A DNA stretch of 64,000 nucleotides from Sporichthyaceae bacterium (GTDB lineage: Bacteria; Actinomycetota; Actinomycetes; Sporichthyales; Sporichthyaceae): the NCBI GenBank assembly GCA_036269075.1, contig DATASX010000084.1, positions 49,016 to 113,015 of the forward strand, given 5' to 3'. A program made the position numbers and the translations under genes. Of this stretch, positions 30,301-41,582 are shown piece after piece. The notes beneath the pieces were generated by a model. The model saw only the letters and a list, made by a program, of their open reading frames with translations, did not search any database and had not been told where the DNA came from. The stretch's first letter is position 1, and each line of letters opens with the position of its first letter.

Positions 30301-31050
30301 TTCCGCACACTCGTCGACCGCGACATCCCGTTGAACGACGGTTGCCTACGACCGCTGCGGATCGTCGTGCCGGCGGGTTCGATGCTTGCGCCCAGCCCGC
30401 CGGCCGCGGTGGTGGCCGGCAACGTGGAGACCTCGCAGGCGATCACCGGCGCGCTCTACGGCGCGTTGGGCGTCGCCGCGGAGGGCTCCGGGACGATGAA
30501 CAACGTGACGTTCGGCAACGCCGAGCACCAGTACTACGAGACGGTCGGCTCCGGTTCCGGCGCCGGACCGGAGGGCCCGGGTGCACCGGTGATCCAGACC
30601 CACATGACCAACTCCCGGCTGACCGACCCGGAGGTGCTCGAGACCAGATTCCCCGTCGTGGTCGAGGAATTCTCGATCCGGGCGGGCACCGGCGGCGCCG
30701 GGGTGCACCGCGGCGGCGACGGGGCCCTGCGCCGGCTGCGGTTCACCGCCCCGGTCGACGTCAGCCTGCTGTCCGGGCACCGCCGGGTGCCGCCGTACGG
30801 GATGGCCGGCGGCGCACCGGGCGCGTTGGGCAGCAACCGGCTGGTCCGCGCCGACGGCACCGTGGTCGCGCTGCGCGGCTGCGACAGCGTGTCCGCCGAT
30901 ATCGGGGACGTGCTCGAGGTGGCCACCCCCGGCGGCGGTGGTTGGGGGACACCACCCCCTGCGCCCGATGTCGCTCAGGCTCGCCGCGAGCCCGATGTCC
31001 CTCGGGCTCCTCACTCGTTCCTCGCTCGCCACACTCGCTCAGATGCGTGA
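27331..31050 (+). CDS. 5-oxoprolinase-type hydantoinase (HyuA-HyuB fusion)
   Basis: 1239 residues. The N-terminal HyuA half (about 10-690) has [52 protein letters not shown] and [17 protein letters not shown], the ASKHA-like ATP-binding motifs. The HyuB half (about 695-1210) has [47 protein letters not shown] and [10 protein letters not shown]. The fused form is that of ATP-dependent 5-oxoprolinase, which opens 5-oxo-L-proline to glutamate, but substrate is not proven. ATG 27331 has GGAGG eight bases upstream and is preferred over ATG 27316. The last ~30 residues are encoded by a low-complexity junction and overlap dinB by eight bases. Confidence 0.92.
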   Translation: MVGTELATGAGSSERWEFWVDRGGTFTDVVGRAPDGRWHTRKLLSENPGHYPDATLAGIRELLGTPADAAVPTDRVASVRLGTTVATNALLERRGARTALLITDGFTDLPTIGDQHRPRIFARTLVRPAPLQQTVLGYAERVAHDGTVLRAPDLERLRTDLAAARAAGAQSLAVVCLHAHLHPEHEHAAARVAREVGFEQVSCSAVVDPMLRVVPRAATTVVDAYLSPITDAYLARLAAELPGVRLLVMTSHGGLTEAAHLRGKDAVLSGPAAGVVAAAQLAARAGFTELVGLDMGGTSTDVSHYAGSFERNRDNEIAGVPLRTPMLAIHTIAAGGGSVLAVVDDRYRVGPDSAGAQPGPTAYGRGGPLTITDANLLLGRIHAEHLPAVFGPTGDRPMDLPAVQAAFAELAAELGAVTSEQVAEGFRRVAVTEMANAVRTISVRRGRDLSRYALLSFGGAGGQHACAIADELGVDTVLVPPLAGLLCAVGIGLAELTAIREQAVEQPLTPDLEDRLTAVAGELTAAVRAELGAQGVAAEDVRVSVEAHLRYAGADASIPVELSGIEAMTTAAATAHRRLFGFEPDRGLAVESLRVTGSEHGRDRPIPAAPVQHDVAVAVPFHDAGTWHRAVLRSRHGIGPDESVAGPAILTEDGSTTVVEPGWVARPGVAGHLVLRRGHPRAVPAVAADTTADPVLLEIFANLFMAIAEQMGARLAATARSVNIKERLDFSCAVFDSAGRLIANAPHMPVHLGSMGAAVAALITECGPGMRPGDVYALNDPYRGGTHLPDVTVVTPVWAEQLEHAGDATPDAPLFFLASRGHHAEIGGRSPGSMPADSRTIDEEGVRLTAHLLVRDGTFRTAATMAVLTAGRYPSRAPEVNLADLRAQVAANATGLGELDRALATFGTAAVTAYAGHVLDNAEAAVRAVIDNLTDSQFRYEMDNGAVIAVRVAVDRAARAATVDFTGSSPQLADNFNAPSSIVTAAVLYVFRTLVDRDIPLNDGCLRPLRIVVPAGSMLAPSPPAAVVAGNVETSQAITGALYGALGVAAEGSGTMNNVTFGNAEHQYYETVGSGSGAGPEGPGAPVIQTHMTNSRLTDPEVLETRFPVVVEEFSIRAGTGGAGVHRGGDGALRRLRFTAPVDVSLLSGHRRVPPYGMAGGAPGALGSNRLVRADGTVVALRGCDSVSADIGDVLEVATPGGGGWGTPPPAPDVAQARREPDVPRAPHSFLARHTRSDA

Positions 31051-32344
31051 CCAACCCACTGTCCTGCATCTGGACCTCGACGCGTTTTTCGCCGCCGTCG
31101 AGCAGCGCGACAAGCCGTCGTTGCGCGGCAAGCCGGTGATCGTCGGGGGCATCGGGCCGCGCGGTGTGGTCGCCACCGCCTCGTACGAGGCGCGCCCGTT
31201 CGGAGTCGGGTCGGCGATGTCGATGGCCCAGGCCCGCGCGCTGTGTCCGAACGCCGCCTTCCTGGCCGGCCGGTTCAGCGCCTACCGCGAGGTCAGCACG
31301 ATCGTGATGGACACCCTCGGCCGGCTGAGCGAGGTCTGCGAACCGATCTCGTTGGACGAGTGCTTCGTGGACCTGGCTGCCGCCGGCGACCGGTGGGACA
31401 CCGGCCGGGTCCGCGCGGTGGCCGCCGAGCTGAAGGCCGCCGTGCACGCCGGCACCGGACTGCGGGCCTCGGTCGGTGCCGGTACCTCGAAGCTGGTCGC
31501 GAAGATCGCTTCGGACCTGGACAAGCCCGACGGGCTGCGGGTCGTGCCGCCGGGTGCGGAGCTGGAACTGATCGGGCCCATGCCGGTGCGGCGGATCTGG
31601 AGCGTCGGCCCGGCCACCGAGGCCCGGCTGCGACAGATCGGCGTGCACACCGTGACCGACCTCGGCACGGTCGGCGAGGACGACCTGGTGGCGCTGCTCG
31701 GCGGCGCCCACGGCCGACTGCTGGCCCAGCTGGCGCGGGCCGAGGACACCCGGCCGGTCACCGCGCACCGGGAGGCCAAGTCGGTCAGCGTGGAGGACAC
31801 CTTCGAGCGCGACCTCGTCGACCGGGCCACCTTGGCCGCCGTCGTCGACCGGATGGCCGCGGTGGTCACGGCCCGACTGCGGGAGTCCGGGCTGTCCGCG
31901 CGCACGGTCACGCTCAAGGCCCGCAAGCCCGACTTCTCCACGTTGACTCGCTCGGCCACCCTGCCGGGCCCGACCGACGACGGGCGGGCAGTCGGCGCGG
32001 CCGCACGGCGCCTGCTGGCCGCCGTCGACACCACCGACGGACTGCGGCTGCTAGGGGTCGGCGTCAGCGGCCTGACCGACTGGACCCAGGAGGACCTGTT
32101 CGACCTTGCGCCCGAGCCGGCCGCCGAGGGGTCGGCCGAGCCCGCGGAACCGCCGGCCGACGAGCGGCCGACCCGTTGGGTGCCCGGCCAGGACGTGCAC
32201 CACCGGCGGCTCGGCGCGGGCTGGGTCTGGGGCTCCGGGCTGGGCCGGGTCACCGTCCGGTTCGAGACCCGCGAGTCGACCGAGCCCGGCCCGGTACGGA
32301 CCTTCGCCGTCGACGACCCCGAACTGGGTGTGACCCGCGCCTGA
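31043..32344 (+). CDS. dinB: DNA polymerase IV (Y family)
   Basis: 433 residues. Palm and finger motifs [18 protein letters not shown] at the N-terminus and [11 protein letters not shown] near residue 105 hold the catalytic acidic residues; [19 protein letters not shown] and the helix-hairpin-helix region [17 protein letters not shown] follow, then the little-finger domain. The C-terminal 60 residues contain a DEP-like acidic/Pro linker and the segment [19 protein letters not shown], an extension also seen in other actinobacterial DinB proteins. Error-prone lesion bypass polymerase. The ATG at 31043 lies inside the end of the oxoprolinase gene. Confidence 0.93.
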   Translation: MRDQPTVLHLDLDAFFAAVEQRDKPSLRGKPVIVGGIGPRGVVATASYEARPFGVGSAMSMAQARALCPNAAFLAGRFSAYREVSTIVMDTLGRLSEVCEPISLDECFVDLAAAGDRWDTGRVRAVAAELKAAVHAGTGLRASVGAGTSKLVAKIASDLDKPDGLRVVPPGAELELIGPMPVRRIWSVGPATEARLRQIGVHTVTDLGTVGEDDLVALLGGAHGRLLAQLARAEDTRPVTAHREAKSVSVEDTFERDLVDRATLAAVVDRMAAVVTARLRESGLSARTVTLKARKPDFSTLTRSATLPGPTDDGRAVGAAARRLLAAVDTTDGLRLLGVGVSGLTDWTQEDLFDLAPEPAAEGSAEPAEPPADERPTRWVPGQDVHHRRLGAGWVWGSGLGRVTVRFETRESTEPGPVRTFAVDDPELGVTRA

Positions 32345-32384
32345 ACCCACGCGAAGCGGCGCAACCTGGGGCACACTTGGGCGC

Positions 32385-33074
32385 ATGCGCATTCTCGTCG
32401 TCGACGACGACCGGGCGGTCCGTGAGTCGCTTCGTCGGTCGTTGACGTTCAACGGCTACGAGGTCGACCTCGCCGCCGACGGCGCCGCCGCGCTCGGGCA
32501 GATTGCGACGAACCGACCCGACGCGCTCGTGCTCGACGTGATGATGCCGCGGATGGGTGGCCTGGAGGCCTGCCGCGCGCTGCGCGCCACCGGCGACGAC
32601 GTCCCGATCCTCGTGCTGACGGCCCGCGACGCCGTGGCCGACCGCGTCGCCGGACTCGACGCCGGCGCCGACGACTACCTGCCCAAGCCGTTCGCGCTCG
32701 AGGAGTTGCTGGCCCGCCTGCGCGCGCTGCTGCGCCGTTCCGGCAGCGAGTCCGACCAGGCCGACCCGGGCCACCTGGCCTTCGTCGACCTGTCGATGAA
32801 CACCTCCACCCGCGAGGTGCACCGCGGCGAGCACGACCTGAAACTGACCCGCACCGAGTTCGCCCTGCTGGAGCTGTTCCTGCGCCACCCACGCCAGGTG
32901 CTCAGCCGGGAGCGCATCCTCGAGGAGGTGTGGGGGTTCGACTTCCCCACCACCGCGAACTCCCTCGAGGTCTACGTCGGGTACCTGCGTCGCAAGACCG
33001 AGGCCGAGGGCGGACCACGACTCGTGCACACCGTGCGCGGCGTCGGGTACGTGCTGCGCGAGACGCCTCCGTGA
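32385..33074 (+). CDS. OmpR/PhoB-type response regulator (MprA-like)
   Basis: 229 residues. Receiver domain with acidic pocket VVDDDRAV and phospho-acceptor Asp51 ([12 protein letters not shown]), Thr in LTARDAV and Lys in [11 protein letters not shown]-terminal winged helix (about 130-229) with [20 protein letters not shown] and [12 protein letters not shown] then [12 protein letters not shown]. Gene order with a kinase and an HtrA protease copies the mycobacterial mprA-mprB-pepD envelope-stress locus, so regulation of that protease is likely (inference). Confidence 0.93.
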   Translation: MRILVVDDDRAVRESLRRSLTFNGYEVDLAADGAAALGQIATNRPDALVLDVMMPRMGGLEACRALRATGDDVPILVLTARDAVADRVAGLDAGADDYLPKPFALEELLARLRALLRRSGSESDQADPGHLAFVDLSMNTSTREVHRGEHDLKLTRTEFALLELFLRHPRQVLSRERILEEVWGFDFPTTANSLEVYVGYLRRKTEAEGGPRLVHTVRGVGYVLRETPP

Positions 33075-33099
33075 TGCGCCGGGCGGCGCGCCCGGCCGG

Positions 33100-34848
33100 T
33101 TGGTGGCCCCGGTGAGCGCGCCCCCCGCCGACGACCGCGTACGCCAAGCACCCGACTGGTTGCGTCGCCCGGCCGGGCCGAGCACCTCCTTCGGCGAGGC
33201 CCCGCCGAAGGCACCGGACCGCGCCGACTGGGCCGCGCTGATCGACGGCGCCACGCCCGCCAGGCTGCGCGACATCGCGGCCCTGCGCCCGACGAGCCAG
33301 GAGCTGCCGCCGGGGCCGTCGCCGCTGAAGGTGCGACAGTGGCGGGCGCTGCCGCAGATGCTCGTCACCGGGTTCTCGAACCTGAGCCTGCGCGTCCGGG
33401 TCGCCGCGCTGGTCGCGGTCGTCGTGGGCATCACGGTCTCGTTGACGTCGCTGGCGGCGTTCTTCACGATCCGCACCCAGATCTACGACTCCTTCGACCA
33501 GAGCGTGATCGGTCGCGCCCAGGCCGTCCTGCAGGTGCAGGACATCGAGGGCCTGGTCCGACTGCCGAAGGGGATCTTCGCGGCGGCCGACACCCGTATC
33601 GCGCTGCTCGACCCCAACCCGCAGGACCTGCCGATCCGGTTGAGCCCGGAGGACAACCCACCGATCGGCCCGCAGGAGAGGGCGGTCGCGGCCCGACTGC
33701 CCGACGGTCGGCCCGTCTCCCCCGGGTCGATCCGGACCGTCGCCTGCCACCCGAACCCGGACATCATCCTGTGCAAGGAGGGTTCGCAGTTCCGCGTCGT
33801 CGCGATCCCGGTGCCGAAGGGCCTGAACACCACCGGTCTGAAGGACCCCAAGGACGAGAAGAACGCCCAGGTCAACCCGAACCCGCCGACGGCGCTGGTG
33901 TTCGCCGAGTCCACCGACCAGATCGACCGCACCCTGCGGGCCCAGGAGACCGCGCTGCTGGTGATCGGCGTCGCCGGTGTGGCCCTGGCCGCATACGCCG
34001 GCGTGCTGGTCGCCCGGCGGGGACTGCGGCCGGTCACCGACCTCACCGTGGCCGTCGAACACGTGGCCCGCACCGGTGAGCTGCAACTGATCGACGTGCG
34101 CGGCGACGATGAACTGGCCCGGCTCGGGAACAGCTTCAACGCGATGCTCACGGCCGTCGAACGGTCCCGGGAACGGCAGCGGCGGCTGGTTGCCGACGCC
34201 GGCCACGAGTTGCGCACCCCGCTGACCAGCCTGCGGACCAACCTGGACCTGCTCAAGCAGGCCCACGGCGGCCTGGGCCTGTCGGCCACCGACAAGGCCG
34301 AACTGCTGGACGACGTGGTCGCCCAGGTCGAGGAGCTGACCGGGCTGGTCAGCGACCTGGTCGAACTGGCCCGCGACGACGTGGAGAAGTCCGAGGGTCG
34401 CCCGGTCGACATGGCCGAGGTGGTCAACGCGGCCGTCGAGCGGGCCCGTCGACGCGCGCCGGAGGTCCACTTCGACGTCCGCGTCCGGCCGTGGACGGTG
34501 TTCGGCGACGCCCGGGCGCTGGAGCGGGCCGTGCTGAACCTGCTCGACAACGCCGGCAAGTGGAGCCCGGCCGGTGGCACGGTCACGGTACGGCTCTCCG
34601 ACGGCGTGGTCAGCGTCGCGGACGAGGGTCCCGGCATCGCCGAGGCCGACCTGCCGTTCGTGTTCGAGCGGTTCTACCGGTCCGAGGAATCCCGGACGAT
34701 GCCGGGCTCCGGGCTGGGGCTGGCGATCGTCCGACAGGCCGCGGAACGTCATGGGGGAACCGTTACCGCGGACCGCGCACCCCAAGGCGGTGCCCTGATG
34801 CGGCTACGTTTGCCCCATTCCTCTTCCGTAACACACACGGGCCCCTAA
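33100..34848 (+). CDS. Two-component sensor histidine kinase (MprB-like)
   Basis: About 582 residues. A ~95-residue Pro-rich cytoplasmic N-terminus precedes helix 1 (about 103-125, VRVAALVAVVVGITVSLTSL), an extracytoplasmic sensor region (about 126-285), and helix 2 (about 288-310). A HAMP domain follows, then DHp with His369 in ADAGHELRTPLTSLRTNL, and the ATPase domain (NLLDNAGKWSP, DEGPGI, GSGLGLAIV). Start is uncertain: TTG 33100, GTG 33103 or GTG 33112; none has a strong Shine-Dalgarno. It phosphorylates the response regulator upstream, from which it is separated by 25 bases. Confidence 0.92.
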   Translation: MVAPVSAPPADDRVRQAPDWLRRPAGPSTSFGEAPPKAPDRADWAALIDGATPARLRDIAALRPTSQELPPGPSPLKVRQWRALPQMLVTGFSNLSLRVRVAALVAVVVGITVSLTSLAAFFTIRTQIYDSFDQSVIGRAQAVLQVQDIEGLVRLPKGIFAAADTRIALLDPNPQDLPIRLSPEDNPPIGPQERAVAARLPDGRPVSPGSIRTVACHPNPDIILCKEGSQFRVVAIPVPKGLNTTGLKDPKDEKNAQVNPNPPTALVFAESTDQIDRTLRAQETALLVIGVAGVALAAYAGVLVARRGLRPVTDLTVAVEHVARTGELQLIDVRGDDELARLGNSFNAMLTAVERSRERQRRLVADAGHELRTPLTSLRTNLDLLKQAHGGLGLSATDKAELLDDVVAQVEELTGLVSDLVELARDDVEKSEGRPVDMAEVVNAAVERARRRAPEVHFDVRVRPWTVFGDARALERAVLNLLDNAGKWSPAGGTVTVRLSDGVVSVADEGPGIAEADLPFVFERFYRSEESRTMPGSGLGLAIVRQAAERHGGTVTADRAPQGGALMRLRLPHSSSVTHTGP

Positions 34849-34882
34849 TCGTCCTGACAGGCGATCTGGGAATCTTGGGTGT

Positions 34883-36517
34883 ATGGATGACACCGACGCC
34901 CCGATCCCCCCGGACAGCAACAACCCCTGGGGAACCCAGCCGCCCCAGCCGCCCGAGTCGGCCCCGGGTGAGCACCCGCCGAACGCCGGCGGGCAGCCGG
35001 GCGCCGGCCACGAGCCGCCCCAACCCGAGGCGGAGGCTCATCCGCCGTACCAGCAGCCGACTCCCCAGCCGCCGCCGTACGACTACGGCAGCCACGGCTC
35101 CTCGGGCTCCACCGGCGCGCAGGGCTACCAGTCGGCCTACGAGGCCGGCTACGCGGGCGACACCGGCTTCGGGCAGTCCGCCTACAGCCCGACGCCGGCC
35201 TACGGCGCCGCCACCTATGGGACCAGCGCGTACGGGACCGGCGCCACCGCCCCGTTCCCCGGCCTCCCGCTGCCGCCGCCGCGCAGCCGCACCTCCGCCG
35301 GCTCGAAGACGCTGGTGGCGATAGCGCTGGTGGCCCTGTTGGTCGGCGGTGGCATCGGCGGCGCGGCCGGCTACCACGCGGCGAACAGCTCCAGCAGCCA
35401 CGTGATCAGCTCGCTCGGCCCGCCCGCCGGCAGCGGCAGCGTCGAGCCCGGCGGCGGGAGCATCCAGCAGGTGGCGGCCAAGGTGTTGCCCAGCGTCGTC
35501 TCGATCGACGTCAGCAATCTGCCCAGCAACACCAGTGGCTCGGTCATCCCCGGTTTCCCGGGCTTCGGCGGCAACGGCAACGGCAACAGCAACGGCGGGT
35601 CCGGCTCCGGCTCCGGGTCGGGTTCGGGCTCGAGTTCCGACACCGTCGAGGGCAGCGGCAGCGGCATCGTGATCAGCAACGACGGGCTGATCCTGACCAA
35701 CAATCACGTGGCCGGTCAGGGCGACCTCGCGGTGACCTTCCAGAACGGCAAGACCGTGAAGGCCACGCTGGTGAAGGCCGACCCGGTCACCGACCTCGCG
35801 GTGATCAAGGCCGACGGCGTGACCGACGCCACCCCGATCAACTTCGGCCGCTCCGCCGAGCTGTCCGTCGGTCAGCAGGTCGTCGCGATCGGCTCCCCGC
35901 TGGGCCTGTCCGGCACGGTCACCAGCGGCATCATCAGCGCGCTGCACCGACCGATCCAGCCGCAGGAGGACACGCAGGGCAGCGGGACCACCAACGCCAA
36001 CAGCGAGGCCAACGTCATCGACGGCGTCCAGACCGACGCCCCGATCAACCCTGGTAACTCCGGTGGCGCGCTGGTCGACATGAACGGCAACCTGATCGGC
36101 ATCACCTCGGCGATCGCCACGCTCGGCGGCGGTCCGTTCGGTGGACAGAGCGGTTCGATCGGCCTCGGCTTCGCGATCCCGGCCGACGAGGCGAAGCTCG
36201 CGGCCGACCAGTTGGCCAAGGGCCAGGCGGTCGCGCACGCCCTGCTCGGCGTGCAGGTCTCCAGCTCCCCGAACCTGCTGCAGCGCGGCGCGCTGATCAA
36301 GTCGGTCACCGCCGGCGGGCCCGCCGACAAGGCCGGGTTGAAGAAGGGCGACCTGGTCATCAAGGCCGACGACCGGATCATCGACACCTCCGATTCCCTC
36401 GTGGCCGACGTCCGGTCCCACCAACCCGGCGACAAGGTGACATTGACCTACATCCGAGGGAACGCAACGCAGACCGTCGACGTCTCATTGGGCAGCGACG
36501 CAAGTACCGGTCACTGA
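34883..36517 (+). CDS. HtrA/DegP-like serine protease with PDZ domain (PepD-like)
   Basis: 544 residues. A Pro/Tyr/Gly-rich cytoplasmic N-terminus (1-135) precedes one membrane helix (about 141-162, LVAIALVALLVGGGIGG). The trypsin-like domain carries His275 (LTNNHVAG), Asp304 (TDLAVIKAD) and Ser393 (NPGNSGGAL); a Gly/Ser/Asn-rich loop (about 230-253) is inserted before it. The PDZ domain covers about 450-540 (AGGPADKAGLKKGDLVIKAD). Topology places the protease outside the membrane, where HtrA proteins handle misfolded envelope proteins. It is the third gene of the RR-HK-HtrA operon, 34 bases after the kinase. ATG start at 34883. Confidence 0.94.
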   Translation: MDDTDAPIPPDSNNPWGTQPPQPPESAPGEHPPNAGGQPGAGHEPPQPEAEAHPPYQQPTPQPPPYDYGSHGSSGSTGAQGYQSAYEAGYAGDTGFGQSAYSPTPAYGAATYGTSAYGTGATAPFPGLPLPPPRSRTSAGSKTLVAIALVALLVGGGIGGAAGYHAANSSSSHVISSLGPPAGSGSVEPGGGSIQQVAAKVLPSVVSIDVSNLPSNTSGSVIPGFPGFGGNGNGNSNGGSGSGSGSGSGSSSDTVEGSGSGIVISNDGLILTNNHVAGQGDLAVTFQNGKTVKATLVKADPVTDLAVIKADGVTDATPINFGRSAELSVGQQVVAIGSPLGLSGTVTSGIISALHRPIQPQEDTQGSGTTNANSEANVIDGVQTDAPINPGNSGGALVDMNGNLIGITSAIATLGGGPFGGQSGSIGLGFAIPADEAKLAADQLAKGQAVAHALLGVQVSSSPNLLQRGALIKSVTAGGPADKAGLKKGDLVIKADDRIIDTSDSLVADVRSHQPGDKVTLTYIRGNATQTVDVSLGSDASTGH

Positions 36518-37071
36518 TTCGAGAACTCCATCGGGGAACTCCGCCGGCGCCCTGCCAGGGCCGCGGAGACGGCACCACCGTCGGGTCTGCCTTCACCCGG
36601 CGCGCACCACCCGCGGCTCCGCGGACTGACGAAACCGGGACGTTCGTCAGTTCGCGGGGCCGTGCCTGCTCAGGCGGCCTGTGTTCGCGGAAAGCGCGAA
36701 CCATTGTTTCGTCGGCTAATTCATTGCGACGCTCCGCGTCGCTTCGCGGCGGCTGCGTCGCCCCTGCCTCGCCCCGCAGGCGGCCTGATTCCGCGTTTTG
36801 AATCCCAGTTACCGAGGGTGTGACGCCGGGTCACGCTCAATTCCTGACATTTCCGGAATAACCCCCATTTGACTGGTTCCGTTTTCTCGGTGTCGAGTCG
36901 TGAGCACCGGGCAACCGGTGGGACGAAACTCACGGCCACTCCTTGGGGCGGCGACGTCCGGGCCGGCTGTCGACGTCACGGATGAACTGGCCGTGCGCGC
37001 GACGAAGGAGCACGCGCGCCAGGAATCCGACCATGCGCACTGCGGGCCGGCCGTGGTCATAGGGTCGTCCG
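36518..37071. other. Intergenic region after htrA and before tldD
   Basis: 554 bases without a credible gene; the short open frames here are Arg-rich shadows. It contains the hairpin at 36619-36657, two copies of AGGCGGCCTG (about 36673 and 36780), and an A/T-richer patch at 36840-36895 that may contain the tldD promoter. Confidence 0.4.
36619..36657. terminator. Hairpin downstream of htrA, possible terminator
   Basis: A 15-bp stem (36619-36633 with 36643-36657, one G:T-type mismatch) and nine-base loop, 102 bases after the htrA stop. No T-run follows, so termination is only a possibility. Confidence 0.45.
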
Positions 37072-38583
<1,512 letters not shown>

Positions 38584-38686
38584 GTGAGCGCAGCGAGCGA
38601 ATCAATGAACACAGGTTCTTCGTGCCTCATGCGAGCGCCGAGCGCCCGATGACCCCAGCGACCACCCAGCGCAGCGAGGCGGTCGT

Positions 38687-40078
38687 ATGAGAGTGCAGGA
38701 GATTGTGGAACGAGCACTGGCCGCCTCGACGGCGGACGGCTGCGTGGTGATCGCCGAGGAGTCCAGCAGCGCGAATCTGCGCTGGGCCTCGAACACGCTG
38801 ACCACCAACGGCGTCAGCCACGGGCGGCAGGTCGTGGTGGTCGCGACCGTGGACGGCGCCCAGGGCACCGCGACCGGTGTGCTCTCGCGCAGCAACCCCG
38901 ACCCGGAGCAGCTCGATGCGATCGTCGCGGAGGCCACCGCGGCCGCCCGCGACAACGAACCAGCCGACGACGCGATGCCGTTCGTGACGGCCGCCGAGGC
39001 CGGTCCGAGCGGCGACTGGGCAGCCGAACCGGCGCGCACCTCGATCGGCGTGTTCCAGGACGTTGCGCAGGCGCTGGGAGCCGCGTTCGGCGCTGCCCGC
39101 GACGACGACCGACTGCTGTTCGGATTCGCCGAGCACACCCTCAGCACGGTCTACCTCGGGACGTCGGCCGGGCTGCGACTGCGTCACGAGCAGCCCACCG
39201 GTCGGCTGGAGCTGAACGCGAAGTCCACCGACTACAGCCGCTCGGCCTGGGCCGGGGCCGCAACCCGCGACTTCGCCGATCTCGACGTGACCACGCTCGA
39301 CGCCGACCTGATCGAACGGCTGGGCTGGGCGCAGCGCCGGCTCGACCTGCCCGCGGGCCGCTACGAGGTGGTTCTGCCGCCGACCGCGGTGGCCGACCTG
39401 ATGATCAACGCCTACTGGTCGACCGCAGGCCGCGACGCGATCGAGGGCCGCACGGTGTTCTCGGCCCCCGGGGGACGCACGCGCCTGGGCGAGAAGCTGA
39501 CCGAGCTGCCGGTTTCGTTGCGCAGCGACCCGGCGGCCCCGGGGCTCGAGTGCTGCCCGTTCGAGACGGCCGCGACCTCGGACAGCACCTCGTCGGTCTT
39601 CGACAACGGTCTGGCGATCGGCGGGACCGACTGGATCCGCGACGGCGTGCTGACCAACCTGATGCACTCCCGCTGGTCGGCCCGCGAGTACGGCGCCGAG
39701 GGCCCCACGCCGGGCGCGGACAACCTGGTGATGTCGGTCCCGGACCCGGTCGGCGACCTGGGCGACCTGATCCGCCGGACCGAGCGCGGCCTGCTGCTGA
39801 CCTGCCTGTGGTACATCCGCGAGGTCGACGCCCAGACCCTCCTGCTGACCGGCCTGACCCGCGACGGGGTCTACCTGGTCGAGAACGGCGAGGTCGTCGG
39901 GGCGGTGAACAACTTCCGCTTCAACGAGAGCCCGGTGGACATGCTCGGCCGGTTGATCGAGGTCGGCCGGGCTGAGCGCGCCCTGCCGCGGGAGTGGGCC
40001 GACTGGTTCACCCGGGTCGCCATGCCCCCGGTCCGGGTGGCGGACTTCAACATGTCGTCCGTCAGCGCCGCCACCTGA
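38687..40078 (+). CDS. tldE: TldE/PmbA-type partner subunit
   Basis: 463 residues of the same TldD/PmbA fold but lacking HExxxH, as expected for the non-catalytic TldE partner. Family blocks: EIVERALAASTADGCVVIAEE at the N-terminus, LPAGRYEVVLPPTAVADLM near residue 225, FDNGLAIGGTDWIRDGVLTN and GVYLVENGEVVGAVNNFRFN. ATG start at 38687. The 103-base gap to tldD is a low-complexity GAGCG-rich junction. A strong terminator follows. Confidence 0.9.
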   Translation: MRVQEIVERALAASTADGCVVIAEESSSANLRWASNTLTTNGVSHGRQVVVVATVDGAQGTATGVLSRSNPDPEQLDAIVAEATAAARDNEPADDAMPFVTAAEAGPSGDWAAEPARTSIGVFQDVAQALGAAFGAARDDDRLLFGFAEHTLSTVYLGTSAGLRLRHEQPTGRLELNAKSTDYSRSAWAGAATRDFADLDVTTLDADLIERLGWAQRRLDLPAGRYEVVLPPTAVADLMINAYWSTAGRDAIEGRTVFSAPGGRTRLGEKLTELPVSLRSDPAAPGLECCPFETAATSDSTSSVFDNGLAIGGTDWIRDGVLTNLMHSRWSAREYGAEGPTPGADNLVMSVPDPVGDLGDLIRRTERGLLLTCLWYIREVDAQTLLLTGLTRDGVYLVENGEVVGAVNNFRFNESPVDMLGRLIEVGRAERALPREWADWFTRVAMPPVRVADFNMSSVSAAT

Positions 40079-40095
40079 CGGCAGCTGAACAAGAT

Positions 40096-40135
40096 CGTGA
40101 GGCCCGGGGCGCGACGCGCCGCCCCGGGCCTCACG
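40096..40135. terminator. Bidirectional intrinsic terminator after tldE
   Basis: A 16-bp GC-rich stem (40096-40111 with 40120-40135) with an eight-base loop, placed between the convergent stops of tldE and the DUF732-like gene. Confidence 0.85.
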
Positions 40136-40178
40136 GCTGTCACCGCAGTGTTCGGCAGCCTTCGGTGCGGGCGCCGGG

Positions 40179-40706
40179 TCAGCTGAAGTTGGACGCGTAC
40201 TTGGAGCAGTACAGCGTCGAGGCGCCGAGCAGGAAAGCGCGCGATTGGGCTGCCGTCAGGCTCGCACCGTCCTCGACGCCGCTCACCAGGTCGGCCGGCT
40301 TGGTGCCGCCGGCCAAGAGGCTGCAGGCGGTCGAGGCGGCGGTGGCGGGTGAGCCGCCGGCGCCGAAGTCGAACCCGAGGGCCTTGTCGTAGGCGACCAG
40401 CGCGGTGTGCTTCTGCGTCGAGCTGAGCGACCCGGGCGGCAGCGCCGCGATCGCGGAGGCGACCTTGTCGGCGAACGTGGGCTTGGCCGCCGCGGACGGC
40501 GTCGGCGTCGGCGCGGGCGGCGCGACTGCAGCCGATGAGTCCGGGGTGGTCACCTGGGCCGCGGCGCCGCCGCGGCCGTTGATCATCAGATAGCCACCGG
40601 CCACCAGCGCCGTCACCATCAGGCTCATCACGACGATCCGGGCCCCGGCGCGCGCGGCGCCGACCATTCCGGAGTCCTCGTAGTCGTGCTCCGTCGCTTC
40701 CCGCAT
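40179..40706 (-). CDS. DUF732-like secreted or membrane-anchored protein
   Basis: 175 residues: short cytoplasmic N-terminus, one hydrophobic helix (about 25-45, IVVMSLMVTALVAGGYLMI), a Pro/Ala/Thr linker and a small helical C-terminal domain with two Cys (ACSLLAGGTKPADLV and TLYCSKYASNF). The spacing of the Cys pair and the QSRAFLLGA segment resemble DUF732, a domain of small secreted mycobacterial and other actinobacterial proteins of unknown function. The ATG at 40706 is preferred over 40742. Family call is moderate. Confidence 0.68.
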   Translation of the reverse strand: MREATEHDYEDSGMVGAARAGARIVVMSLMVTALVAGGYLMINGRGGAAAQVTTPDSSAAVAPPAPTPTPSAAAKPTFADKVASAIAALPPGSLSSTQKHTALVAYDKALGFDFGAGGSPATAASTACSLLAGGTKPADLVSGVEDGASLTAAQSRAFLLGASTLYCSKYASNFS

Positions 40707-40887
40707 CCCGGCCCCCCGCTCACGACCGACCGGCCGCGTCAAGGGCCGGACGGATGATGCTCGTGCAGCGGTGGGACGCCGGCGGAGCCATTCCGGATCC
40801 CCGGCCGGCGAAACCTTTCCGCAGGCCAGGGCCAGGATGGGCGGCTACGTCACCGAGGTCCGCAATATCCCCTAGCGGATCGGCCGA

Positions 40888-41100
40888 TCACGGGTCTTCC
40901 AGCCGGAAGCCCAACTTCAGCCCGACCTGGTAGGTGTCGACGTCGTCGTCGCGGATGTAACCGCGGATCTCGGTGACCTCGAACCAGTCGACGTGGCGCA
41001 AGGTCAGCCCCGCGCGGGAGATCGCAGCCCGGATCGCGGGCTCGATCCCGTCCTTCGACGTCCCGACCAGTTCGGTCACTCGATACGTCCGGTCGGTCAT
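40888..41100 (-). CDS. Dodecin (flavin-binding small protein)
   Basis: 70 residues: TYRVTELVGTSKDGIEPAIR, then GLTLRHVDWFEVTEIRGYI and TYQVGLKLGFRLED. This is the dodecin signature of a beta-alpha-beta-beta fold that assembles as a dodecamer and stores riboflavin, FMN or CoA; the conserved Trp in HVDWFEV stacks on the flavin. ATG at 41100 fixes the N-terminus. Divergent from the DUF3099 gene. Confidence 0.92.
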   Translation of the reverse strand: MTDRTYRVTELVGTSKDGIEPAIRAAISRAGLTLRHVDWFEVTEIRGYIRDDDVDTYQVGLKLGFRLEDP

Positions 41101-41228
41101 ACGCACTCCTAGCTGTCGGGACGGGCTGTGCGCACATGTTCCTCGGTCCCCTCGGAACGGCCGCACCCACCCCGGCGCTTAAGACGTAACGTGTACAGGC
41201 ACAACACTCACAACCGGAACGAGGCCCG

Positions 41229-41582
41229 ATGCGGAGGAAGCCCGCGGCGCAGGTCTTCCGCGTCACGGGCGCGCGCGAGAGCCGCAGTGCCGATGTGCGA
41301 CGTCGGTACCGCCGCTACGCGATCTCGATGAGCATCCGAACCGCGTGCTTCGTCGCGACCGTTCTGACGCACGGCCCGACCCGGTGGGTGATGTTCGCGG
41401 CCGCCGCGCTTCTGCCTTACGTAGCGGTCGTGATGGCGAATGGCGGGCGCGTTCCGGACCACGATTCAGTGGCCCCAGTTGTTTTGCCGTCACGCACGGA
41501 ATTGCCGCCTATCCGGCATTCTCCGACCGTTCGGACGGGAGAATCCACCGGATCCCAGAACCAATCGCGAAACACTTTCTGA
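41229..41582 (+). CDS. DUF3099 family membrane protein
   Basis: 117 residues. RRRYRRYAISMSIRTACFVA followed by a second hydrophobic segment WVMFAAAALLPYVAVVMANG is the DUF3099 pattern: two closely spaced membrane helices after a basic N-terminus, with a short disordered Ser/Pro/Thr tail. Function unknown; common in Actinomycetota. ATG at 41229. Followed by more than 500 bases of noncoding repeat-bearing DNA. Confidence 0.82.
   Translation: MRRKPAAQVFRVTGARESRSADVRRRYRRYAISMSIRTACFVATVLTHGPTRWVMFAAAALLPYVAVVMANGGRVPDHDSVAPVVLPSRTELPPIRHSPTVRTGESTGSQNQSRNTF

Noticed and set aside
36721..36939. 72-residue minus-strand frame after htrA
   Set aside because: No ribosome-binding site, odd composition and no homology recognised; the region is treated as intergenic.
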